The position numbers and the translations under genes are program-made. Under the pieces are notes generated by a model, which had not been told where the DNA came from, made no database searches, and saw only the letters and a list, made by a program, of their open reading frames with translations. A DNA stretch of 64,000 nt from Micromussa lordhowensis. Its lineage: Eukaryota; Cnidaria; Anthozoa; Scleractinia; Lobophylliidae. Of the stretch, positions 20,208 through 29,097 are shown one piece after another. The stretch covers positions 24,055,914 through 24,119,913 of the forward strand of contig OZ026601.1 in assembly GCA_964020085.1 (NCBI GenBank), read 5' to 3'. Positions within the stretch are counted from its first letter, which is position 1. Each line of letters begins with the position of its first letter.

Positions 20208-20759
20208 GTTTTCGCAGGCAAGTGAGTATCGCCTGCCATGCGGGCAACCCGTGTTGGATTCCTTCTGGGGTCGCCTGTCACAGTGTTCCTTTTACGTTGT
20301 TTTACTTCATAGAAAAAAAATTTCTCACTGCCGTTCATCGAGTCTATTTTTAAACCTTGTCCGGCTGCCAAACACATAATTATCGTCGAATCACTTGAAC
20401 TTTTTTCCCCAGATCCCCGCCCAGCTTTTGTTTGGTTGCGCAAATCCTGGGACCGAAGGCCATGTTGTCAACATGGCGGATAAAGTTTATGAACGTTTAT
20501 CTTCAATACATCGAGAGCACTGGTGAAAGAGAGAGTTGGTTTCGCAAACGTGGGACGCATTATCATGAATAAAGATTTTGTATCGTCAACTTTGAGTACG
20601 ATACTCGTTGAAAAGCTCTGGAATCTCTGAAAATTTACGAGCAGATGTTTGTTTACTTCTAAAGTTTGCTTTTACGGCCGCCGCTGCATAACTTTGGTGC
20701 CAGCCAAACTAGACTTGTTACTGATTGTTGAGATGAAAGAACGGTGAGTTGAACGTTAG

Positions 20760-21051
20760 CTCTTCGACACGGTTAGCGTGTCATTTTGCACAGTTGAAAA
20801 AAGCGTGCTATTTGACTCACTGGTGTGCCATTTCACACGGTACGGAGCTCGACACACTTCATTGTTCGATGAGACATGCGACTTTTGTTCTTACCGTGCG
20901 ATAGTAACAAAGGAAAAATTTTAATGAGGCATGCCTTCTGACACACTGCTTGGAAGATGATGTGTCATTTGACACACTGCCTATTGTTTAGCGTGTCATT
21001 TTAGCGTGCCCGTGCGTTCACCTTTTTCCCTGTTTTCCCGTGGAGGGTCAC
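20760..21051. repeat. Right subterminal and terminal repeats of the nested transposon
   Basis: Words GTGTCATTT, GACACACTG and CACACGG recur at roughly 20-50-bp steps from 20766 to 21000, then comes the terminal repeat ending GGAGGGTCAC. The array mirrors 11881-12120 in sequence theme though not in exact spacing. Confidence 0.6.
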
Positions 21052-21058
21052 ATATATA

Positions 21059-21217
21059 ATGGTAAAATCATATTGCGTAAAACAAAAGAAACAAACCGAA
21101 TGTGTTCCAGGGAGTGAAAGATATGTTAAAGCTAAAAATGGTCGAACCATGATGAAATGCACTTGTGCTGAATGTGGGATAACAAAGACCAAATTTGTTA
21201 AGAATCAGGGAAACTGA
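21059..21217 (+). CDS. Small zinc-ribbon protein (52 aa), probably split from the PLA2-like gene
   Basis: The ORF from the ATG at 21059 has one early Cys (SYCVKQKKQ), a second (TECVPG), then TMMKCTCAECGITKTKF with a clear CxxC. This is a one-domain zinc ribbon like DUF5679-type proteins of large DNA viruses and Polintons. It ends at TGA 21215-21217. The next frame opens at 21202, overlaps by 16 bases, and carries the PLA2-like protein without an ATG. In Polintons the two domains are often in one protein (from memory), so a single-base frameshift here is likely. The leader ATATATA is shared with the right flank of the transposon. Confidence 0.65.
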   Translation: MVKSYCVKQKKQTECVPGSERYVKAKNGRTMMKCTCAECGITKTKFVKNQGN

Positions 21218-21864
21218 TTGAGCCCTCACAAGCTGGGGGCAATTTGTTCAATATTCATGACTCTCATTCTCTTAGTGAGATTGCTTTGAAAGGTTTGGCA
21301 AACACTGGGGCTTACTTTGCTAAAAAAGGTGTCGCAAAAGCTATCAAATCAGATTATGCAAAAAAGAAAATAAAAAATGTTGCTAACAAATATTTGGATC
21401 AAGCTTTGGACAGTTTAACATCAGATTTATCCAAAAAACTAGGATCTGGAATAGATATACATAAGGCTATATTAAAAGTTGTGCCAAAGAAAGGTTTTGT
21501 GATGCCTGGACATAGATATACAGGTCCTGGTAATCCTCTCGAACAGCAACTGAGGTATGATCCAAATACTGGTCAGATACTTGAGATATATCAACAGCCA
21601 ACAGGTAAAACAGATGCAGTAAGTATGCAGCATGATGTTGATTACTCCGTTTGTGGAAACAAACCAAAAAGTAACCAAGTAAAATGCAAGAATGATGCAG
21701 ATCGTAAAATGGTTAAGTCTCTTGATGCTATTCCTTGGAAAGAAAGACAATGGGGACATACAATAGCTCGCAATGCTATAGCAGCTAAGTCAAAATTAGG
21801 TATGGGTGCTAAGTCAAAAAACGTAAAAAGCCGTCGAGTGAAGAAAACTGGCAAGAAAAATTAG
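21202..21864 (+). CDS. Parvovirus-type phospholipase A2-like capsid-associated protein
   Basis: This frame has no ATG near its start; a TTG at 21244 is the first conventional alternative. It contains helical, Lys/Ala-rich segments, then the PLA2 core: GHRYTGPGNPLEQQ with the GPGN calcium loop, and DAVSMQHDVDYSVC with the His-Asp pair, 33 residues later. A basic tail (GMGAKSKNVKSRRVKK) follows. Such domains act in membrane passage of virions in parvoviruses. The 3' end overlaps the integrase frame. The gene is best seen as the C-terminal part of the zinc-ribbon gene just upstream, displaced by a frameshift. Confidence 0.78.
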   Translation, partial: ESGKLIEPSQAGGNLFNIHDSHSLSEIALKGLANTGAYFAKKGVAKAIKSDYAKKKIKNVANKYLDQALDSLTSDLSKKLGSGIDIHKAILKVVPKKGFVMPGHRYTGPGNPLEQQLRYDPNTGQILEIYQQPTGKTDAVSMQHDVDYSVCGNKPKSNQVKCKNDADRKMVKSLDAIPWKERQWGHTIARNAIAAKSKLGMGAKSKNVKSRRVKKTGKKN

Positions 21865-22781
21865 CAGATGAATTACATTCACCCATAAAGCGTAACTTTA
21901 CTCGACGGCGTGTAATCACAAATCATATTGATGAAATATGGGCAAGTGATCTAGTTGAAATGCAACAGTTCAGTAAATGGAATAAAGGTTACTGATATCT
22001 TCTAATGATTATTGATGTCTTCAGCAAATATGGTTGGTTTGTTCCATTGAAGGATAAGAAAGGTGAATCTGTCACTGAAGCATTCAAAACAATATTCAAG
22101 GAAGGTAGAAAACCACAGTATTTATGGGTTGATAAAGGTAAAGAATATTACAACAAACATGTGAAGGACTTATTAGAGAAGAATAACATAATATTGTACT
22201 CGACTGAGAATGAAGAGAAGTCATCAGTAGTTGAAAGATGGAATAGAACAATTAAATCTAAAATGTGGAAGCAGTTCACAGTTCAAGGTAATACAATATA
22301 TCTCGATATTTTACCTAAAATATTAAAACAGTATAATAATACCAAACATTCAAGCATCAAAATGACACCCATTGAAGCATCCAATAAGAAGAATGAGGGA
22401 ACTGTTTACTTTAATCTATATGGTGATATTAAAACATCAAAGCAGAAGCCAAAATTTAAAATAGGTGATAAGGTCCGAATATCTAAGTACAAACGGAATG
22501 TTTTTGATAAGGGTTATACACCAAATTGGACTGAAGAGGTTTTCACAAATGATAAGATCCAATACACTAATCCAATCACATACAAAATAAAAGATCTCAA
22601 CGACGAAACAATAGAAGGGAGTTTTTATGAACTTGAATTATTAAAAGCCAAGCAGGATGTTTTTCGTATTGATAAAGTCGTTCGCAGGGATCATAAGAAG
22701 AAACAAGCTTTAGTTAAATGGAAGGGATATGGTGATGAATTCAATAGCTGGATTCCAATGAAGGATTTAATAAATGTATGA
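21813..22781 (+). pseudogene. INT: Retroviral-type integrase with C-terminal chromodomain, one stop
   Basis: The frame is open from 21813, overlapping the end of the PLA2-like gene. A TGA at 21993-21995 interrupts it between the first Asp block (IWASDLVEM) and YLLMIIDVFSKYGWFVPL. The rest has the second Asp in YLWVDKGKEYY and the Glu in SSVVERWNRTIKSKM, completing the DDE triad, then NNTKHSSIKMTPIEA. The last 45 residues (FRIDKVVRRDHKKKQALVKWKGYGDEFNSWIP) are a chromodomain. The enzyme inserts the Polinton with 6-bp duplications, and the chromodomain may steer it to marked chromatin. The only break seen is the TGA. Confidence 0.9.
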
Positions 22782-22870
22782 AAATGATTTAAGCATTTGT
22801 TATGTAATTTATATTGTAAGATAATACAATATAAGTTGTATATTTGCTGTTTTAATAATAGCCAAAAATA

Positions 22871-23629
22871 TTATTGTTTCTGGCTATTTTTGCAATGTTT
22901 TTTATGAATGTATTTGTAACCATTTTTATAAACTTTATTACAATTTAGGCATTTGTATTCTTTCTTTTGCCATTTTTTTACAGCTTCCATTTGGTGTTTC
23001 TTTTTATCCTCTTCTGGGACTCTTTTTGGTCTTATATTTGTGGATTTAATATGGTCACTTGGTAAATCCTCTTCTTTAACATATTCAAAAGTATAAGAGT
23101 AGCCATCTTTTTTTGATTTTCCTGATTTGCGACCATAATAACCCTCACAAACCCGTTTGATTGTTCCATGATTAATGGCTAAGTATTGTTGAGTTGAGTA
23201 AATGCTATTAAAAAATATGGCTTGATTGGTATCTTTATTGATCGCCTTCACACATTTCCTAATTCTACTGTTTTGGGTGTATGATGGGTGATCTACATTC
23301 TTGACTGCTTTCTTAGAATTTTCTTGGGGTGTTAGAAGCTGTAAATTACAAAGTCGATTATCCTCCTTGTTATTATTGATGTGATCAATCTCCATCCCCT
23401 CAGCTATTACACCATTGAAACACTCATATATAAATCTATGGACTAAATATGTTTTATGACCTGGTTGAGCATATTTCCTCACACCACAAAGCATATAACC
23501 TCTATTATTCTTATTCCCTTTGTGGGGTAATTTTTTTATAATATTAATGATTTTTCCATCTTCTGAACCTGCATATAAGTCATATACTGGATGGCAAGAA
23601 AAAACGCGGTCATCAATCGTAATTTTCAT
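22871..23629 (-). CDS. HNH homing endonuclease with C-terminal zinc finger
   Basis: The protein is about 252 residues from the ATG at 23629 (a second ATG precedes it by one codon). The N-terminal part (VYDLYAGSEDGKIINI) is NUMOD4-like. The core HRFIYECFNGVIAEGMEIDHINNNKEDNRLCNLQLLTPQEN is a classic HNH nuclease. A NUMOD1-like segment (KAINKDTNQAIFFNSIYSTQQYLAINHGTI) follows, and a C2H2-like finger (YKCLNCNKVYKNGYKYIHKKHC) closes it. The gene is free-standing between integrase and PolB, with its own leader TATAAATATATAATATA on the minus strand. It is probably a selfish nuclease, intact here. Confidence 0.82.
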   Translation of the reverse strand: MKITIDDRVFSCHPVYDLYAGSEDGKIINIIKKLPHKGNKNNRGYMLCGVRKYAQPGHKTYLVHRFIYECFNGVIAEGMEIDHINNNKEDNRLCNLQLLTPQENSKKAVKNVDHPSYTQNSRIRKCVKAINKDTNQAIFFNSIYSTQQYLAINHGTIKRVCEGYYGRKSGKSKKDGYSYTFEYVKEEDLPSDHIKSTNIRPKRVPEEDKKKHQMEAVKKWQKKEYKCLNCNKVYKNGYKYIHKKHCKNSQKQ

Positions 23630-23742
23630 CATTATACTATAAATATATAATATATTTTTATATCACTAACAAAAATGTTTTTAACAAAAAAATATTTTCA
23701 TGGAGTGCTTAAAGATTTGGCACGTATTAAATTGTATAAAAA

Positions 23743-26700
23743 ATGGAAAAAATTATCTCAACTAATAATATGAACACGCGCTCTCTCTCAAATCTTACCA
23801 AATCTCAATTAATCAGCTTGCTGATCAAACAGAATTTGGAAATAAAACAGTTGTTACAGCAAAATATGCAACAGCAACCAATCCCAACTCCAATAACAAA
23901 AAAAAACAATCCCAACCCCTCGTAAGAGTGTGAAGCAGATGGTGAAAGATTATGAAGATAACATAATTGAACCACCATTGGAATTTAGAGATGATTATAA
24001 ACCAACACCAAAACCGAGGACTAAGAAACCAGTTCCATTATTGAGAACTAAAATTGAAGAAAAAGCACAAGCAATGAAGGGTTATACTAAGTCTTTTGAA
24101 ATCAGCATCAAAAACAACAAAGATCCCTTAGAACAGTTGAAAAACACTAGAAATGCTATTGAGTATCATATCAAAAATATTATTGAATCAAAGAAAGGTT
24201 TAAAAGCAGTTGAAACACTCAAGGTAACATTTACAAAAATGTCAGGTGGAGAAATAATTCATAAATCAGCATATTTCAATAGCAAACCACAAACTATTAT
24301 AAACAACACAGAAATCTATGGATCACTACAATTATCAGAACAACAAATATTGAACTTAGTAGCTCAATGGATATCTGAAGGTTCTGGTTGGACTGTTGAA
24401 TCAGTTGACAATCATTATATTAATGTTGTACAATATGAACCAATGAAAGGATCATCATATATCAAACTACCACAAGAACTCAGACATCATCGAAAGGGAT
24501 TGATCAATATGAAAAATGAAGATAATGAATGCTTCAGATGGTGTCATATCAGACATTTGAATCCTCAAGATAAGGATCCACAACGAATTAAAAAAGTTGA
24601 CAAACAATATGTTAATAATTTAGATTACTCTGGAATTGATTTTCCGGTTACAACAAAGCAGTACAATAAAATTGAAAAGCAAAATGAGATCAACATCAAT
24701 GTATTCGGTTATGAAAATAAACAACCATATCCAATCTATGTTTCAAAAGAAAAATATGAAGATCATATGGAACTATTATTAATAACTGAAAATGAAAATA
24801 AGCATTATGTTCTGATTAAAGATTTTAATAGATTTATGTTCAACAAAACGAAGCATGAGCATAGGAAACATTTTTGTATGTTTTGTCTTCAATGTTTCAG
24901 CTCTGAAAGAGTATTGACTGATCATAAAGATAATTGTATCGCATTAAATGGAACACAAGCAGTAAAAATGCCTGAGAAGGGTAACAATATATTAAAATAT
25001 AACAACTTCCATAAACAACAACAAGTACCATTTGTGATCTATGCTGATTTTGAAGCTGTAACAGAAAAAATATCTGGTTGCCAACCAAATAATAATGAAT
25101 CATATACAAATGCTTATCAAACTCATACTGACTGTGGATTCGGTTATAAAGTTGTATGTTGTTATGATGATAAATATAGTCAACCGTTGAAAATTTATAG
25201 AGGAGAAAAAGCTGTTTATACATTCTTGGAATATATGTTAGATGAAGTAAAATATTGCAAGAAAGTAATGAAAAAAGAATTCAACAAACCTTTGAAAATG
25301 ACAAAGAAAGATGAAGAAAAATTTAAGAAAGCTGAAGAATGGTACATTTGTAATAAAAAGTATACTAATGAAGATATTAGAGTTCGAGACCATTGTCATA
25401 TCACAGGTAAATATAGAGGCTCAGCACATCAAGAATGCAATCTACAAATTAGATTAAATCCAGAAAAAATAAAAATACCTGTTATATTTCATAATCTTAG
25501 AGGTTATGACAGTCATTTTATTATGCAAGAGATTGGAGCTATTGTTAAAGATTATGAATATAAAAACAAAAAAGGTGAAAAATGTCAAATGAACATAAAT
25601 GCAATCCCAAACAATATGGAAAAGTATATGGCTTTCATGTTGGGTAATCATCTTACATTTCTTGACAGTTTCCAATTTATGAGTTCAAGTCTTGAAAAAC
25701 TTGTAAGTAATCTTCCAAGAGAATCATTAAAGTATACCTCACGGCGATTCAAAGGTGATAAGTTTGATTTGATGATAAGAAAAGGTATTTATCCTTATGA
25801 CTATATGGACAGTTTTGATAAGTTTGAAGATACTGTTTTGCCAACCAAAGATCAATTTTATAGTTTATTAAATGATGAACATATATCAGATGAAGATTAT
25901 AATCATGCTCAAAAAGTTTGGAAAACATTTTCAATGAATAATATGGGTGATTACCATGATTTGTACTTACAATCAGATATACTTCTTTTGGTTGATGTAT
26001 TTGAAAACTTCAGAAAGACATGTCTTGAGTATTATAAATTAGATCCTTGTCATTATTTCACATCACCTGGTTTATCTTGGGATGCTATGTTGAAGATGAC
26101 TGATATCAAATTAGAATTGATGACTGATATTGATATGTTCCAATTCATTGAAAAAGGACTTCGTGGTGGTATCAGTTATATAGCCAATCGTTATGGTAAA
26201 GCAAACAATAAATACATGAAATCATATGATGAGAAGGCGCCCTCAAAGTATATCATGTATCTTGATGCTAATAATCTATATGGTTGGGCTATGAGTCAAT
26301 ATTTACCAACTGGTGGATTTAAATGGATGAAGCAAGAACATATTGATAAATTGGATCTCAGCAAATATAAAGAAGATAGTAAAAAAAGGTTTGATATTAG
26401 AAGTTGATTTAGAATATCCAAAAGAACTACATAACTTACATAATGATTATCCATTGGGACCAGAAAAAGTCAAAGTAACAGAAGACATGCTATCTAAGTA
26501 TAGTAAACAAATTGCTGAGAAATATGGAATATCAACAGGATTAGTTAGCAAGCTAATTCCAACATTGAGTAATAAAGAAAAATATGTTCTTCATTATAGG
26601 AACTTACAACTATATATTGATCTTGGTTTGAAAGTGACTAAAGTTCACAGAGTTCTAAAGTTCAATCAATCACCATGGCTAAAACAATATATTGACTTCA

Positions 26701-27524
26701 ATACAGAAAAAAGAAAGAATGCTAAAAATGCTTTTGAAAAAGATTTCTTCAAATTAATGAATAACAGTGTATTTGGCAAGACAATGGAAAATATAAGAAA
26801 AAGAGTTGATGTAAGATTAGTGACTGATAAGAAGAAGTTAACAAAGTTAGCAAGCAAACCAACTTATATCAGTAGTAAGATCTTTAATGAAAATCTAGTG
26901 GCTGTTCATAAGATAAAAGAAACACTTACTCTAAATAGGCCAGCATATGTAGGAATGTGTATCTTAGATCTTAGTAAGACATTGATGTATGATTTTCATT
27001 ATAATTATATCAAACACAAATATGGAGAAAAAGCAAAATTATTATTCACAGACACTGACAGCTTGACATATGAGATTGAGGCAAAAGATGTTTATAGTGA
27101 TTTCTTCAAAGACATAGATAAATTTGACAATAGTGACTATCATGAATACTCACCATTCTTTGACAAAAAAAATAAAAAAGTAATTGGAAAATTTAAAGAT
27201 GAAGCAGCTGGTGTTCCAATTATTGAATTCGTTGGATTAAGATCAAAAATGTACAGCTACACGAAAGACGATCAAAAATGTGGAAAGACTGCAAAAGGAA
27301 TAAAAAAGAAATATTATCAAAAAAGACATTACGCATGAAAACTATTAAAAATACACTTTTCAATGCTGAACAAATGAGTCACAAAATGAAAACAATCAGA
27401 AGTGAAAATCACCAGTTAGGTAGTTATGAGATAAATAAAGTGTCACTCAGCTGTTTTGATGATAAGAGATACATTCATGAAGATGGAATTAAAAGTTATG
27501 CTTATGGTCATAAAAATACCAAGA
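23743..27524 (+). pseudogene. POLB: Protein-primed family-B DNA polymerase, frameshifted
   Basis: The N-terminal coding (23743-23910, with a second possible start MNTRSLSNLTKSQL at 23770) joins the main frame after an A9 run at 23898-23906. The main frame has a C2H2-like segment (HFCMFCLQCF), exonuclease motif YADFEAVTEK near nucleotide 25040, and ExoII NLRGYDSHFI near 25497. Polymerase motif A is LDANNLYGWAMSQ near 26260. An A7 run at 26381-26387 shifts the frame; the second copy at 54166 has one base less. Motif B (NNSVFGKTMEN) and motif C (FTDTDSLTY) follow near 26765 and 27050. Two more shifts lie at 27290-27345 before a conserved C-terminus (SLSCFDDKRYI). Role: replication of the element from a terminal protein. 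Confidence 0.93.
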
Positions 27525-27579
27525 TGGAACTTCAAAAAAACCATTACATTTTAAACACCAACGAAGATGAGATCCTATA

Positions 27580-27768
27580 TCACCAAGAAGATGTAATACA
27601 ATCCGTCTGCAAATACGACAAATAAATAAATTTTGGAGACCAAGTCACATTTGTTATTTTATTCATTTCATTTTTTTCAATTTTCTTCCCATGATGTTTT
27701 TCAATTTCCAAAATATCATTTAAAATTTGTGTTAGTTTGAAGTCTGTTATTCCAGTGAATGATTCCAT
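27580..27768 (-). CDS. Small unknown protein (62 aa)
   Basis: The ORF from the ATG at 27768 (leader ATATATAT) reads FTGITDFKLTQILNDILEIEKHHGKKIEKNEMNKI with predicted helices, then a C-terminal WSPKFIYLSYLQ. It converges on the PolB gene and overlaps the downstream read-through of PolB. No family is recognised. Its promoter-like leader favours a real gene. Confidence 0.4.
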   Translation of the reverse strand: MESFTGITDFKLTQILNDILEIEKHHGKKIEKNEMNKITNVTWSPKFIYLSYLQTDCITSSW

Positions 27769-27794
27769 ATATATATTAATAATAGATTTAATTT

Positions 27795-28118
27795 TCATAT
27801 GTAATTATTTGATTTTATTTTTTCCTCAGGAATTCCAATTTCAAGTAAATACTCTATCATAACATCTACATTATCTCCCTGGATCTGGATTATTTTTTCC
27901 TCAGTTTTATTTATTTTTAACAGATTATCTTTCTTATTTTTACCAGTATCAACAACACAAGCTCCTGCTGCACATCTTCTACCAAGTTCGCGAGAAATCT
28001 TCCTCAGTATTTTTTCATTAAAATACGATATAAGTCCATAAATTTTAGTAATTTTCTTCCTATTATTCCATGAAATAACTTTTATAACAACATTGGGATT
28101 GTTTATATCTAATAACAT
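27795..28118 (-). CDS. eIF1/SUI1-like translation initiation factor
   Basis: The ORF from the ATG at 28118 gives 107 residues. The core matches the eIF1/SUI1 pattern: KKITKIYGLISYF (strand and GL), ILRKISRELGRRCAAGACVVD (helix and the C-x-x-G strand), then KIIQIQGDNVDVMIEYLLEIGIPEEKI (the IQxQGD strand, helix, GI-P end). Length and fold order are those of full-size eIF1, with a short insertion before IIQIQGD. In cells eIF1 controls start-codon choice by the small ribosomal subunit. Here it sits in the right arm of a Polinton, beside the terminal repeat and in its own minus-strand unit. A captured host gene is the simplest origin. Confidence 0.8.
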   Translation of the reverse strand: MLLDINNPNVVIKVISWNNRKKITKIYGLISYFNEKILRKISRELGRRCAAGACVVDTGKNKKDNLLKINKTEEKIIQIQGDNVDVMIEYLLEIGIPEEKIKSNNYI

Positions 28119-28149
28119 CAACTTTATAATAATATGATAGATATTTTAT

Positions 28150-28362
28150 GTTTGATTCAGCCGACAGAGAAAGCCGACTGAATTAATTATTTATAGAAAG
28201 AGTTTGACCTTGGGATTTATTTGACCTTGACCTTGGATTTGTGAGCTGGATTTTGTATTTGAAATCTGTGTTGTATAAATGCGCTGAAAAGTGAGCTGGA
28301 AAAAGTGTGCTGGAAAAAGTGTGCTGGAAAAGCGCGCTTAAACCACCAACTATATAACTACT
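28150..28362 (-). repeat. Polinton right terminal inverted repeat
   Basis: It is the complement of the left terminal repeat, ending ...CTATATAACTACT at 28362. It carries four TTTTCCAGC-like units instead of three on the left, plus the shared CAAGGTCAAA and CAGTCGGC words at the inner side. Confidence 0.9.
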
Positions 28363-28368
28363 GATGTA
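28363..28368. repeat. Target-site duplication of the Polinton, right copy (GATGTA)
   Basis: It is identical to 2837-2842 and follows the terminal base of the element. Its presence shows that this insertion is the primary event and has not been rearranged at the ends. Confidence 0.92.
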
Positions 28369-28635
28369 AGTAAGGGTCGTGGCCGCACTGTAATTATTTT
28401 CCCCTAAGTACACGACAAACAGCGCTAGTGCATCCGTTGGAATCAAAAATTGTGAAGTGGTTTTGCTCAAGACGTTAATCTCAAATTGCTGAAAAATCCT
28501 CCAAGCCTGTTGGTAGGTTTTAAGCGATGATGTGCTCAAACTGCCTGCTAAGAGTCTGGCTAGAGTATTTTCCAGTTGTCTGGTAAATGAGGGAGGATTT
28601 GTGTCGGCAACGAATCCATTCCTCTTGTGAGACAC
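28369..28635 (-). pseudogene. Tyrosine recombinase, N-terminal part
   Basis: The reading from 28635 to 28369 gives FTRQLENTLARLLAGSLS, TYQQAWRIFQQFEINV, FLIPTDALALFVVYLGENNYSAATTLTYI. This is the helical SAM-like N-domain of YR-retrotransposon recombinases. It stops at the Polinton and resumes at 2836 (LGYVHRLAS...). The Tyr-Ile codons at the break are the duplicated GATGTA. It is in a different frame from RNase H just upstream. Confidence 0.8.
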
Positions 28636-29097
28636 AGAAACCTCTCTACCTGCAGGCGAGAGAAACTATCAGCTAATACGTTGTGCCTCCCGGGAACGTG
28701 GCGAGCCCTAAAAGATATGTTTTGAGAAAGACAAATGAGAACCAACTGCCGCACTAAAGCTAGCAAACCTTTGTGTGTAGATGTTTGCTTGTTAATTACG
28801 TGTACGACGCTTTCATTATCTGAGTAAAACAATACCCACTTATTTTTTAATTGTGTTGCCTACAAGTGCACGCCCAACACAATGGGATAAAGCTCGAGTA
28901 CGGAAATATCTTGTTGCTTCCATTTATCAGGCCACTTGCCATATGTCCAATGTGTGCCAAAGATAGTGCCAAAACCGCATGATTGTGCTGCATCCATGTA
29001 AAAGGAAAGGGCGCCGGATGAGGTCCAAACCTCCTCGAGAAACAGTGATTGACAGTTAAATGATGTTAGAAATTGTTGCCAAATCCTGAGGTCATTT
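28560..29097 (-). pseudogene. RNase H domain of the YR retrotransposon
   Basis: Minus-strand frames show FYMDAAQSCGFGTIFG (first Asp), SVLELYPIVLG (Glu), and, after an in-frame TAG, VLFYSDNESVVHVINKQTS (second Asp) and HVPGRHNVLADSFSRL (final Asp). These are the four carboxylates and HVPG signature of the RNase H fused to RT in DIRS/Ngaro elements. A frameshift separates it from the RT at about 29100. Confidence 0.82.

Larger units (their letters stand above)
11881..21051. mobile_element. 9.2-kb DNA transposon nested in the Polinton
   Basis: The two ends are inverted copies over about 50 bp, starting GTGACCCTCCA, then a GGGAAA..CAGGGAAAAAGGTGAA core and GCACGGGCACGC. They sit in the spacer between the protease and zinc-ribbon genes of the Polinton. 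Inside each end is a cluster of GACACGC/GTGTCA words. The body carries a broken DUF7869-like gene (12591-14484), two MITEs, and a spliced BEN-domain gene (16782-19636), all on the plus strand. The 4-bp duplication recalls Sola-type elements, but I cannot assign the superfamily without comparison. Confidence 0.88.
2843..28362. mobile_element. Full-length Maverick/Polinton (25.5 kb) carrying a nested transposon
   Basis: The ends are inverted repeats starting AGTAGTTATATAGTTGG on the left, with the complement on the right, flanked by the 6-bp duplication GATGTA. Gene content is diagnostic: protein-primed PolB, retroviral-type integrase, FtsK/HerA-like packaging ATPase, adenovirus-type protease, penton and major capsid proteins. 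Gene order is a minus-strand block (3264-6981), a plus-strand virion block (7098-11871, then 21059-22781 after the inserted transposon), an HNH gene on minus, PolB on plus, and two small genes on minus. Without the 9.2-kb insert the element is about 16.3 kb, a normal Polinton size. PolB, MCP, integrase and others are broken, so the copy is probably inactive. Confidence 0.96.

Noticed and set aside
2843..28362. Contaminating free virus genome
   Set aside because: The terminal repeats and 6-bp duplication in a host retroelement ORF show chromosomal integration.
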